Assembly (NCBI GenBank): GCA_030619095.1
Contig: JAUXCB010000110.1
Coordinates: 1 to 5,752 of the forward strand
From: Verrucomicrobiota bacterium
GTDB lineage: Bacteria; Verrucomicrobiota; Kiritimatiellia; Kiritimatiellales; Tichowtungiaceae
Reading direction: 5' to 3'
Length of the DNA: 5,752 bases
Made by a program: the position numbers and the translations under genes. The notes beneath the pieces were generated by a model. It searched no databases and was not told the DNA's origin. It was given only the letters and a program-made list of their open reading frames with translations. Within the stretch, counting starts at the first letter, position 1. The number at the start of each line of letters is the position of its first letter. Positions 1-5,663 of this stretch are shown piece after piece.

Positions 1-511
1 CCGGAATGATATCCGCATTGAGGTATGCAACGATTGGCTCAATATCCACTTCCGCCACTTTGCCGACGTAGCCCCAGTCGAGCTGCTCATGGGTTTCGGG
101 ATCGATGCCGGTGTGTTTTTCGACCTGGATGATGTCTTCGCCGTGGATGCCCCGCGCTTTGCCGCCGTAGTTTGCGAGGATCTCGACCAGGTGCGGGTTG
201 ACCTCCCCGTTGAGGACGCTTTCGACGACGTTGATGGTTGCTTCGTCGGTGACCCGCAGGCCGTGCAGGAACTGCGGCTGAATGTGCGCCTCCCGCATTT
301 TTTTGGAAACCGCTTTGCCGCCGCCGTGCACCAGCACGGGTTGCAGGCCGACGCATTCCATGAAGGCGACATCCTTGAGAATGTTCCGGTAGCCGATCTC
401 GCTCTCCATGATGCTGCCGCCGAATTTAACCACGATGGTGTCCCCCCGGAATTTTTGGATATAGGGGAGGGCTTCGACCAGTACGGACGCTTTTTCAATC
501 ATTTTCTGCAT
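1..511 (-). CDS. argB: N-acetylglutamate kinase, C-terminal part cut off by the window edge
   Basis: This enzyme phosphorylates N-acetylglutamate with ATP, the second step of arginine synthesis, in the cytoplasm. I translated 170 residues on the minus strand. The amino-acid kinase fold is clear: VVKFGGS at residues 27-33 (Lys29, phosphate binding), VHGGGK at 61-66 (glycine-rich substrate loop), LHGLRVTDE at 82-90 (Arg86) and GYVGKV at 147-152. The family is usually about 290-300 residues, so roughly 40% lies beyond position 1. The ATG at 511 is preceded by AAAGGG four bases upstream; a second in-frame ATG at 502 is possible. A 55-base spacer separates it from argJ, so the two are probably co-transcribed. 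One oddity is that the loop usually reading like G-(S/T)-G-K-D reads GIHGED here (residues 121-126). The identification is firm; the exact start is less so. Confidence 0.96.
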   Translation of the reverse strand, partial: MQKMIEKASVLVEALPYIQKFRGDTIVVKFGGSIMESEIGYRNILKDVAFMECVGLQPVLVHGGGKAVSKKMREAHIQPQFLHGLRVTDEATINVVESVLNGEVNPHLVEILANYGGKARGIHGEDIIQVEKHTGIDPETHEQLDWGYVGKVAEVDIEPIVAYLNADIIP

Positions 512-566
512 GGGACCCTTTTTGTGATTTCTCGTGTTTTTCGTGGCCAATGGAAGTCGAGCCGGT

Positions 567-1751
567 TTATTCCACGTTGATCCGGACATACTCTTCGGTG
601 CAGTTGCAGGTGTAGACCACCGCTTCGCCGCCGCCGAGGTTCAAATTAATATGGATGGTGAAGGCCTCCTGCGAGACGACGTTGACCAGTTCCTCTTCCG
701 GCGTTTCGAGAAACGCCATGCCACCCCGCACGGCGGGCGCGGCCTCGTAGGTGATGTCGACCTTGTCTTCCTGTACCTGAGCATGGGAGTAGCCAATCGC
801 ATCCATAATCCGGCCCCAGTTGGGCCGTTCCCCCGCCCAGGCCGTTTTGTTGAGCATGGAGTTGGCAACCGCCCGCGCGGCCTCGTCGGCCTCGCCGTTA
901 CTTGCCGCACCGATGACCCGGATGGTGACCACTTTGGTGGCACCTTCACCATCCTTGACAATCATCATGGCTAGTTTAAACAGCATTTTTTCTAAGGTTT
1001 GGAAAAACAGGTTCCACTCTTCGGAATCCTGTGTCAGCAGTTCATTGCCGGCTAGTCCGTTGGCTAACGCAATCACGGAATCGTTGGTACTTTGGTCGCC
1101 ATCGACGGTGATTCGGTTGAAGCTACTGTCTGTGGCAAACCGGAGTGCGCATTGCAGGGCGTGTTTTTCTACTGCCGCATCGGTCAGAACGAATGCGAGC
1201 ATCGTGGCCATATTCGGCTCAATCATCCCGGAACCTTTGGCGAGACCGGTGATGCGGACGGGTTTGCCCCTGATGTTGATTTCGGTCGTTAGGCTTTTTG
1301 GGGCCAGGTCTGTCGTCATCATGGCTTCGGCGGCATTGTTGGCGTGCTGGGGGGAGAGGTGGTCAAAGAGGGTTTCGATGCCGCCGGTAATTTGATCCAT
1401 CGGCAGGGGTTTTCCGATGGTGCCGGTGGAGCAGACAAAGATCTCATTTGGTTCCACATCCAGCTTGGCGGCTGTAAGAACGGCTGTGGTCTCCACATCG
1501 TTTTTGCCTTGCGATCCAGTGCAGGCATTGGCATTGCCGCTATTCATGACAATCGCCCGCGCGCCGAGGTGCTCAACCACCTGAATGTCCCAGTTCACGG
1601 GTGCGGCTTTGATCTGGTTGGTGGTAAATACCGCCGCGCTGACCGCCGGAACGTCCGAGACGATCAGGGCCATGTCTTTCCCCCCCCCTTGTTTAATTCC
1701 GGCGGCGATTCCGGCGGCAGAAAATCCTTTTGGGAGCGGTAGCGTTTTCAT
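567..1751 (-). CDS. argJ: Bifunctional ornithine acetyltransferase / N-acetylglutamate synthase
   Basis: ArgJ moves the acetyl group from N-acetylornithine to glutamate, closing the acetyl cycle of arginine synthesis; some members also use acetyl-CoA. At 394 residues it has the normal family length. Landmarks are TTNQIKAAPV (43-52), NSGNANACTG (70-79), the oxyanion-hole region CSTGTIG (107-113), the self-cleavage site MAT (181-183) within GMIEPNMATMLAF, DSSFNRITVDGD (208-219), VKDGEGATK (266-274) and PNWGRI (310-315). The protein should split between Ala182 and Thr183 into alpha and beta chains, with Thr183 as nucleophile. The C-terminus ends YVRINVE, a few residues shorter than the common form. 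The start overlaps the stop of the upstream toxin gene (ATGA, 1748-1751), and AAGGA at 1758-1762 lies six bases from the ATG. A run of nine G encodes Gly22-24. Confidence 0.98.
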   Translation of the reverse strand: MKTLPLPKGFSAAGIAAGIKQGGGKDMALIVSDVPAVSAAVFTTNQIKAAPVNWDIQVVEHLGARAIVMNSGNANACTGSQGKNDVETTAVLTAAKLDVEPNEIFVCSTGTIGKPLPMDQITGGIETLFDHLSPQHANNAAEAMMTTDLAPKSLTTEINIRGKPVRITGLAKGSGMIEPNMATMLAFVLTDAAVEKHALQCALRFATDSSFNRITVDGDQSTNDSVIALANGLAGNELLTQDSEEWNLFFQTLEKMLFKLAMMIVKDGEGATKVVTIRVIGAASNGEADEAARAVANSMLNKTAWAGERPNWGRIMDAIGYSHAQVQEDKVDITYEAAPAVRGGMAFLETPEEELVNVVSQEAFTIHINLNLGGGEAVVYTCNCTEEYVRINVE

Positions 1752-2128
1752 GACGTTTCCTTCGGAAAATAATGCACGTTTTCCAACCCTTGGAAATCAG
1801 AATCTTGAGTCCATAAAATGGCGCTAAAAATCCGCGCTGTCGCGAGAATAATGCTATCTGCCATTGCCAGTTTGTTCATGACGCTGATTTGAGCTGCGGT
1901 GAGTGCTATTCGTTCGTTTAATTCTATGACTTTTCCTTGTTGCATGAGGGCAACGGCCTGCAAAGCATCATCTTCTCCGCGTTGTGTTAAAATCCGTTTA
2001 AAAACCTCATAAAGGCAAACGGAGGGGACGACAAGCTGTTCCGTTGCTTCAATAGCCTTTGCAAAATGCGAAGCACTTGGTTCGCCGGAAAAATAGGCGA
2101 GCCATGCAGATGAATCAACTAAGTTCAC
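1748..2128 (-). CDS. PIN-domain ribonuclease toxin, VapC-like
   Basis: This is a 126-residue PIN-domain protein, the usual size of a VapC toxin; the family are Mg2+-dependent RNases that cut tRNA or other RNA. The acidic residues expected in the active site are present: Asp5 in NLVDSS, Glu41 in LYEVFK, Asp91 in MADSIILATAR, and Asp109/Asp111 in WTQDSDF. All look intact, so activity is likely. Translation starts at GTG (2126-2128), which overlaps the antitoxin stop (GTGA). AAGGA at 2135-2139, six bases upstream, supports that start. Its own stop overlaps the argJ start by four bases, which is odd for a toxin gene and couples it to arginine synthesis. The cellular RNA target cannot be read from the sequence. 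Confidence 0.9.
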   Translation of the reverse strand: MNLVDSSAWLAYFSGEPSASHFAKAIEATEQLVVPSVCLYEVFKRILTQRGEDDALQAVALMQQGKVIELNERIALTAAQISVMNKLAMADSIILATARIFSAILWTQDSDFQGLENVHYFPKETS

Positions 2129-2334
2129 AGCCGATCCTTTTTTTCTCGTTGCACGTCGGTGCTGATTCCTTTTAAGAAACCTCGCATTGTTTTCATCGGC
2201 TTAATTGGAATGAACTCAATGCGGTCTCCATAGGCGAGGACCTGCATCTTTGTTCCCGGATGCAGGTTGATTTTCTCCCGAACGGGCCGAGGGATCACGA
2301 CCTGAAATTTTGGTGAAACGGTTGCTGAAACCAT
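2125..2334 (-). CDS. AbrB/SpoVT-fold antitoxin, VapB-like
   Basis: This is a 69-residue antitoxin partner of the downstream PIN toxin. Residues 4-46 form a swapped-hairpin AbrB DNA-binding domain (ATVSPKFQVVIPRPVREK, then PGTKMQVLAYGDRIEFIP). Residues 50-69, with MRGFLKGISTD and a charged tail, match the toxin-binding end typical of such VapB proteins. I chose the ATG at 2334 because a near-perfect AAGGAGG (2341-2347) sits six bases upstream. The frame stays open up to a GTG at 2367, but that extension (about 11 basic residues) precedes the AbrB domain and has no ribosome binding site. Proteins of this family usually repress their own promoter, alone or with the toxin, and the repeats just upstream fit that. 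It overlaps the toxin gene by four bases. Confidence 0.9.
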   Translation of the reverse strand: MVSATVSPKFQVVIPRPVREKINLHPGTKMQVLAYGDRIEFIPIKPMKTMRGFLKGISTDVQREKKDRL

Positions 2335-2372
2335 ACGAAACCTCCTTCGTTTCGTAGAACGTAGCACGAAAC
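2334..2372. promoter_or_regulatory. Probable antitoxin operator with three ACGAAAC half-sites
   Basis: TACGAAAC at 2334-2341 and GTTTCGTA at 2349-2356 form a perfect 8-base inverted repeat with a 7-base centre. A third copy, ACGAAAC at 2366-2372, repeats the first orientation. The centre of the first palindrome holds part of the antitoxin ribosome binding site (2341-2347), so binding of protein, or a hairpin in the mRNA, could block translation as well as transcription. The repeats are seen directly; that the VapB-like protein binds them is inferred from autoregulation in the family. Confidence 0.6.
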
Positions 2373-2387
2373 GTCTATCGATGTAAA
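2358..2387 (-). promoter_or_regulatory. Candidate promoter for the toxin-antitoxin (and argJB) transcript
   Basis: Reading the minus strand, TTTACA (2382-2387, five of six matches to the -35 consensus) is followed after 18 bases by TACGTT (2358-2363), a weak -10. Transcription would begin close to the ribosome binding site and run through the ACGAAAC repeats. It lies just after the rpsI terminator, where a new promoter is needed. The -10 match is poor, so confidence is low to moderate. Confidence 0.35.
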
Positions 2388-2399
2388 TTTGTTGTTGGT

Positions 2400-2430
2400 A
2401 AAAAAAAGTCCCGGCGGGAGGCCGGGACTT
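2400..2430 (-). terminator. Intrinsic terminator of the rplM-rpsI operon
   Basis: On the minus strand AAGTCCCGGC (2421-2430) pairs perfectly with GCCGGGACTT (2406-2415) around the 5-base loop CTCCC, and is followed by a T run (A run at 2400-2407 on the plus strand). It sits 21 bases past the rpsI stop. It should separate ribosomal-protein transcription from the toxin-antitoxin and arginine genes. Confidence 0.93.
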
Positions 2431-2451
2431 CGTGCACTTTGATTCTCGAGA

Positions 2452-2856
2452 TTAACGTTTCGAGAACTGGAAGCGTTTGCGTGCACCCGGTTGACCCGGT
2501 TTCTTACGTTCCTTCATACGAGCATCGCGGGTGAGGAATCCATTCTTTTTCAGAGTGGACTTCAGCTCCTCTTCGGCAACGACGAGTGCACGGGAAACTC
2601 CGTGAGCAATCGCGCCGGACTGGCCGACCTTGCCGCCCCCTTTGACCGAGGCTTTCATGTCGTACTGATCCGCGCGCTCGGTGAGCACCAACGGGCGGGA
2701 GACGGTGTCGATCATGTCGCGGGTATCAAAATATTCTTTGACGTCCTTGCCGTTGACGATGATGTTGCCGGAGCCTTTGACGAGACGGACGCGTGCCACG
2801 GAGGTTTTGCGCCGACCTGTTGCGGCAAATTCATCAATTTTTTTCGCTACTGCCAT
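2452..2856 (-). CDS. rpsI: Small ribosomal subunit protein uS9
   Basis: This is the uS9 protein of the 30S subunit, whose C-terminal tail reaches toward the P-site tRNA. The 134 residues include ATGRRKTSVARVRL (12-25), NGKDVKEYF (35-43), VKGGGKVGQSGAIAHGVSRAL (71-91) and the invariant basic end RKRFQFSKR (126-134). AAGGA at 2863-2867 lies six bases before the ATG. It follows rplM after 14 bases, the standard bacterial L13-S9 operon. No defect is seen. Confidence 0.99.
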   Translation of the reverse strand: MAVAKKIDEFAATGRRKTSVARVRLVKGSGNIIVNGKDVKEYFDTRDMIDTVSRPLVLTERADQYDMKASVKGGGKVGQSGAIAHGVSRALVVAEEELKSTLKKNGFLTRDARMKERKKPGQPGARKRFQFSKR

Positions 2857-2870
2857 AATAGTTCCTTCAA

Positions 2871-3305
2871 TTAGCCGTTAAATTCGAGCGGTTTGACGTT
2901 TTGCGCCGCGTGCGGATGATCCGGGCCCACGTAGACTTTCAGACGTTTGATCGTTTTGCGGCTCATGCGGTTTTTCGGCAACATGCCTTCGACGGCCTGC
3001 ATAATGATGCGTTCTGGATGGATTTTACGGATGGTCGAAGCGGGGCGTTGTTGGAGACCGCTCGGGTATCCGCTGAAATCCTGATAGATTTTGCCTTCTT
3101 CTTTGTTGCCGGTCAGCTTGATTTTTTCCGCGTTTACGACCACCACGAAATCGCCGGTATCGACGTGCGGGGTATAGGTCGGTTTATTGCGTCCACGCAG
3201 GATATCGGCAATAAATACAGCCAGACGGCCGGTCGGCTGACCCTCGGCATCCACAACATGCCAGTCGCGCTGGAGTTCATTTTCGTTTGCTACAAATGTC
3301 TTCAT
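2871..3305 (-). CDS. rplM: Large ribosomal subunit protein uL13
   Basis: This is the uL13 protein, an early-assembling component of the 50S subunit. The 144-residue length is normal. Typical segments are RDWHVVDAEGQPTGRLA (13-29), YTPHVDTGDFVVVVNAEKI (44-62), AVEGMLPKNRMSR (104-116) and LKVYVGPDHPHAAQ (122-135). GGAAAG lies upstream of the ATG with a spacing of about seven bases. It is the first gene of the rplM-rpsI operon, with a strong promoter 30-60 bases upstream. Confidence 0.99.
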   Translation of the reverse strand: MKTFVANENELQRDWHVVDAEGQPTGRLAVFIADILRGRNKPTYTPHVDTGDFVVVVNAEKIKLTGNKEEGKIYQDFSGYPSGLQQRPASTIRKIHPERIIMQAVEGMLPKNRMSRKTIKRLKVYVGPDHPHAAQNVKPLEFNG

Positions 3306-3338
3306 CTAAATTCTTTCCGTTTCAAATGCAAGGCGGGG

Positions 3339-3367
3339 AAAATATACGAGGGGTCTGGTTGTGTCAA
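3339..3367 (-). promoter_or_regulatory. Sigma70-type promoter of rplM-rpsI
   Basis: On the minus strand a perfect TTGACA (3362-3367) is followed by TATTTT after 17 bases (3339-3344); TATATT (3341-3346) is an alternative after 15. The predicted transcript start is near 3332, giving a leader of roughly 27 bases before rplM. An inverted repeat GGTTG-TGT-CAACC (3357-3369) covers the -35 and might be a regulator site, though it may be chance. Confidence 0.75.
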
Positions 3368-3371
3368 CCCC

Positions 3372-3592
3372 TGCAACCAAAAAATGACGAATGACTAAAT
3401 ACCCAATCCTGAATGAAGAAAAACAAAGCGGAGTGGATCCACCCCGGAAATGCCTGCTCATGGCGGTGTTTCTGCGGGAAAGCCCTTGTCGATGGTAAGC
3501 CGTTTGTTCTTCGGGTTTTGGATTTCTTTCGGAGTTGGGTGTTTCGTGTTTCGTCATTGTTTCTGTCTTCCCAAACCGCTATACCCTCCCTC
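3372..3592. repeat. Gene-free spacer of degenerate intergenic repeat words
   Basis: I see no convincing gene in this stretch. It contains ATGACGAATGAC (3384-3395), a 10-base palindrome GTGGATCCAC (3433-3442), and, on the minus strand, ACGAAACACGAAAC (3541-3554) followed by CCGAAAG and AACCCGAAG-like words. Translated, these give the low-complexity pattern (for example HETPNSERNPKPEE) that I recognise from spurious ORFs over dispersed intergenic repeats in PVC and other bacterial genomes. The repeat identity rests on memory of such patterns. The promoter for the plus-strand gene at 3593 should also lie here, but I could not pick one out. Confidence 0.45.
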
Positions 3593-4237
3593 ATGAAACT
3601 CTTCCAGAAAACTGAAGTCTACCGGCTTACCCTCTGGGGCGTTCTTCTTGTTTTTCTCATGATCGGACTTCTCGCCGCCGGAGCGTGCTTTCGGCTCTAT
3701 CCCTTTCTCGCCCAGACCCGCCCTCAGCCGCAGGCCGAGCTTCTCATTATTGAGGGCTGGATCGAGGACTCCGCACTCGCCGCGATGCACTCCGATGCCG
3801 ATTCAAATACGCTTTTTGTGACCACAGGCGGCCCGGTTAAATACGGAGTCAGTCTCCTGAAGGAAAAAACCTATGCGGAGGTGACGACGGCGCGCCTGCG
3901 ACAGCTTGGGGTTTCTCCCGGAGCCATCCTGACGGCTTCCGCGCCCGACACCGTCAGGGATCGAACCTATATTTCTGCACTCGCCGTGCGCCGTGCGCTC
4001 GAAGAGCAGGGTCTTTTCGGCCGCCCTGCCAATCTCTACAGCCTCAGCGCGCACAGCCGTCGCTCCGGGTTGCTCTATCGTTTCGCCTTCGGCCCGGAGG
4101 TTCCGCTGGGCGTGATCTCCCTTGACGGCGAAGAAGTGGATCTGAGCCGCTGGTGGCGGAGCAGCCTAGCCTTCAAACATGTTATGACCGAGTTGATGTC
4201 ATGGCTCTATGTTCAGTGCACCCGCTGGACGTATTAA
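3593..4237 (+). CDS. Membrane-anchored DUF218/YdcF-like protein
   Basis: This is a 214-residue protein with a short charged N-terminus, one membrane segment at about residues 13-32, and a soluble domain from about 48. The domain resembles DUF218 (YdcF/SanA/ElyC family): LLIIEGWIED (50-59), LFVTTGGPVKYG (74-85), a Leu-Gly-Val-Ser-Pro stretch (105-109), DTVRDRTY (119-126) and SAHSRRSGLLYR (152-163), which stands where the family usually has a yHxxRA-type motif. Family members act in envelope functions such as the peptidoglycan barrier or enterobacterial antigen synthesis, but the chemistry is unknown. The frame is open from an ATG at 3413, but that extension is spacer repeat. The ATG at 3593 places the membrane anchor properly, although it has no clear ribosome binding site. 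The next gene follows after 12 bases. Confidence 0.7.
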   Translation: MKLFQKTEVYRLTLWGVLLVFLMIGLLAAGACFRLYPFLAQTRPQPQAELLIIEGWIEDSALAAMHSDADSNTLFVTTGGPVKYGVSLLKEKTYAEVTTARLRQLGVSPGAILTASAPDTVRDRTYISALAVRRALEEQGLFGRPANLYSLSAHSRRSGLLYRFAFGPEVPLGVISLDGEEVDLSRWWRSSLAFKHVMTELMSWLYVQCTRWTY

Positions 4238-4249
4238 GAGAGAAACCAA

Positions 4250-4942
4250 ATGAATACCCTCTCGTTGAAAAAGTGCTACGCACTCTCCTGGAAATCGTTC
4301 AGGAAATGGTGGATTCCCCTTTGTCTGATTTCCACGGTTATTCTGCTCTTCGAGGTCGGGCCGCGTATCATGCTTCGCCCAGAAACCGCCGCGCTCAAGC
4401 AGGCGTTCTTAGAGGTTGTCGAGGGGGTGCAGGGCGCAACGCTCGAAGAAGTTGAGGGGATGCTTCTTGAGGCTCAATCGGAGAGTTGGGCCTATACCGT
4501 GAAGCTGTTGAAACTGCTGCTTCTCGCCTTGCCGGTTATTACGTTGCTCAGTGTGCTTTTGCTCACGTGGGCAAATATGGCGGTGAAAGACCACCGTAGC
4601 ACAAATCTGCCCGGACGTATGCTGTGCATTGCCGGGGTTCACCTGCTTCTCGCATTTGTGAAAGGCCTTGCCTTCGCCTTTTTCATCCTGCCCGGCCTCT
4701 ATCTCTATACGCGGTTATTTTTTGTCACCCTGATTATGCTGGAAGAAAAAGAGTATCGAATGATGAGGGCTATCCAAAAAAGCTGGATGATGACGCGCGG
4801 CAACTTCTGGAACCTTCTGGCACTCATCTGCCTGAACGGAACGCTTCAACTCGCCGTTGCACCCACCCTGATTGGCCTTATCCCCGCTACCGGCTTCGCC
4901 AACACAGTCCGCGCCGCCGCCTATCAAATGCTTAAATTATAA
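4250..4942 (+). CDS. Polytopic membrane protein of unknown function
   Basis: This 230-residue hydrophobic protein has likely membrane segments near residues 21-36, 85-107, 126-164 (probably two) and 186-212, with a soluble loop at about 42-82 rich in Glu. The stretch LPGLYLYTRLFFVTLIMLEE (147-166) followed by AIQKSWMMTRGNFWNLL (174-190) resembles the repeat seen in YciC/DUF975-like and glycerophosphodiesterase-membrane-domain-like proteins, where a Pro-Gly in the membrane is followed by a K-S-W/L-x-x-T-x-G-x-x-W amphipathic turn. No enzyme motif is seen. It starts 12 bases after the DUF218-like gene, with a weak AGAGAG upstream, so the two are probably one operon. The function is not known to me. 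Confidence 0.8.
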   Translation: MNTLSLKKCYALSWKSFRKWWIPLCLISTVILLFEVGPRIMLRPETAALKQAFLEVVEGVQGATLEEVEGMLLEAQSESWAYTVKLLKLLLLALPVITLLSVLLLTWANMAVKDHRSTNLPGRMLCIAGVHLLLAFVKGLAFAFFILPGLYLYTRLFFVTLIMLEEKEYRMMRAIQKSWMMTRGNFWNLLALICLNGTLQLAVAPTLIGLIPATGFANTVRAAAYQMLKL

Positions 4943-4998
4943 TTGAATATTAAAACGATCATATTTAGGGTTTGTCTTAATTTAAGAGGGAGAACTCT
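4938..4998 (+). promoter_or_regulatory. AT-rich leader upstream of the aceE remnant
   Basis: This gap is markedly AT-rich. It contains a perfect TATAAT (4938-4943, overlapping the previous stop) but no -35 at proper distance. TTGAAT (4944-4949) with TAGGGT 17 bases later is another weak choice. GAGGGAG at 4986-4992, six bases before the ATG, is a strong ribosome binding site. A promoter here is plausible but not proved. Confidence 0.3.
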
Positions 4999-5619
4999 AT
5001 GGATGCTGAACAGGTACAACCGGTGGATTTAGAAAAGCAGGATTGGCTGGATGCGCTCGATGAGCTGCTGGAAATCGAAGGGCATGAACGTGTCGTGGAT
5101 ATTCTGCACGACCTGCAGGTGAGTGCGCACCGGCAAGGCGTTCGATTACCCTTCTCCGCCAATACGCCCTACATCAATACCATCGATCTCGATTCCCAGC
5201 CCGCCTATCCGGGCGACCGCGAAATGGAGCGTCGCATCAAGAGCCTCATCCGCTGGAACGCCATGGCGATGGTTGTGCGCGCCAACCGCGAAGAAGACGG
5301 TATCGGGGGTCACATCTCCAGCTACCAGTCCATCGCCACCCTCTACGAAGTGGGTTTCAACCACTTTTTCCGCGGTCGCACCGAGGACTTTCCGGGGGAT
5401 ATGGTTTATTTCCAAGGGCATTCCTCGCCCGGCATCTATGCCCGCGCCTTCATGGATCCGTGTGTTGGATCGGGCGACGGCATCTGTTCTCCGCGCCTGC
5501 GGATGCCTCTCTCGCTTTCCTATGACCATCGCATCATCGACGGGGCCGACGGCGCGCGCTTCCTCCAATGGATTATTGACGCGATGCAGGAGCCGCTGCT
5601 TCTAGCACTGGAAGGTTGA
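4999..5619 (+). pseudogene. Chimeric remnant: AceE (PDH E1) N-terminus joined in frame to AceF (E2) C-terminus
   Basis: Residues 1-152 are the start of a homodimeric pyruvate dehydrogenase E1: DWLDALDELLEIEG (15-28), NTPYINTIDLDSQP (55-68), YPGDREMERRI (70-80), IRWNAMAMVVRAN (84-96), GGHISSYQS (103-111), TLYEVGFNHFFRGR (114-127) and VYFQGHSSPGIYARAFM (136-152). His105 and His141 match E1 active-site histidines. The normal continuation (LEGRL-like) is missing. From about residue 154 the text is instead an E2 C-terminus: DG near 160, PRLRMPLSLSYDHRIIDGADGARF (165-188, with the catalytic H-x-x-x-D-G at 177-182) and EPLLLALEG at the end. A full E1 is about 890 residues and an E2 over 400, so more than 1,000 residues are absent, including the GDG thiamine-diphosphate motif and the lipoyl domain. 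The start and ribosome binding site are intact, so a 206-residue product could be made, but pyruvate dehydrogenase activity is not expected. The E2 part could also come from a different 2-oxo acid complex. Confidence 0.88.
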
Positions 5620-5663
5620 TTGTTTCGCCGCCATAAACGAGCAGGTGCATACTCTGTGGGAGC

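Noticed and set aside
89..974. Plus-strand open frames at 89-580 and 534-974
   Set aside because: Antisense shadows of argB and argJ, which have clear family motifs on the minus strand.
2335..2367. Earlier GTG start for the antitoxin at 2367
   Set aside because: It would begin within the predicted promoter region and lacks a ribosome binding site, whereas 2334 has a near-perfect one.
2491..3398. Plus-strand open frames antisense to rpsI and rplM
   Set aside because: The ribosomal protein genes are certain; the opposite frames have no recognisable motifs or ribosome binding sites.
3433..3442. Palindrome GTGGATCCAC as a regulator site
   Set aside because: A single 10-base palindrome in repeat-like spacer with no promoter placed beside it; not enough support.
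3306..3557. Minus-strand open frame of 83 codons upstream of rplM
   Set aside because: Low-complexity translation over repeat words, running through the rplM promoter and leader; typical spurious ORF.
3413..3592. 60-residue N-terminal extension of the DUF218-like gene from an ATG at 3413
   Set aside because: It translates spacer repeat sequence, places an unlikely Cys/Trp-rich tail before the membrane anchor, and has no ribosome binding site; the ATG at 3593 suits the family better.
5146..5568. Minus-strand open frame of 140 codons across the aceE/aceF remnant
   Set aside because: Shadow of the plus-strand frame, which matches E1 and E2 motifs in detail.
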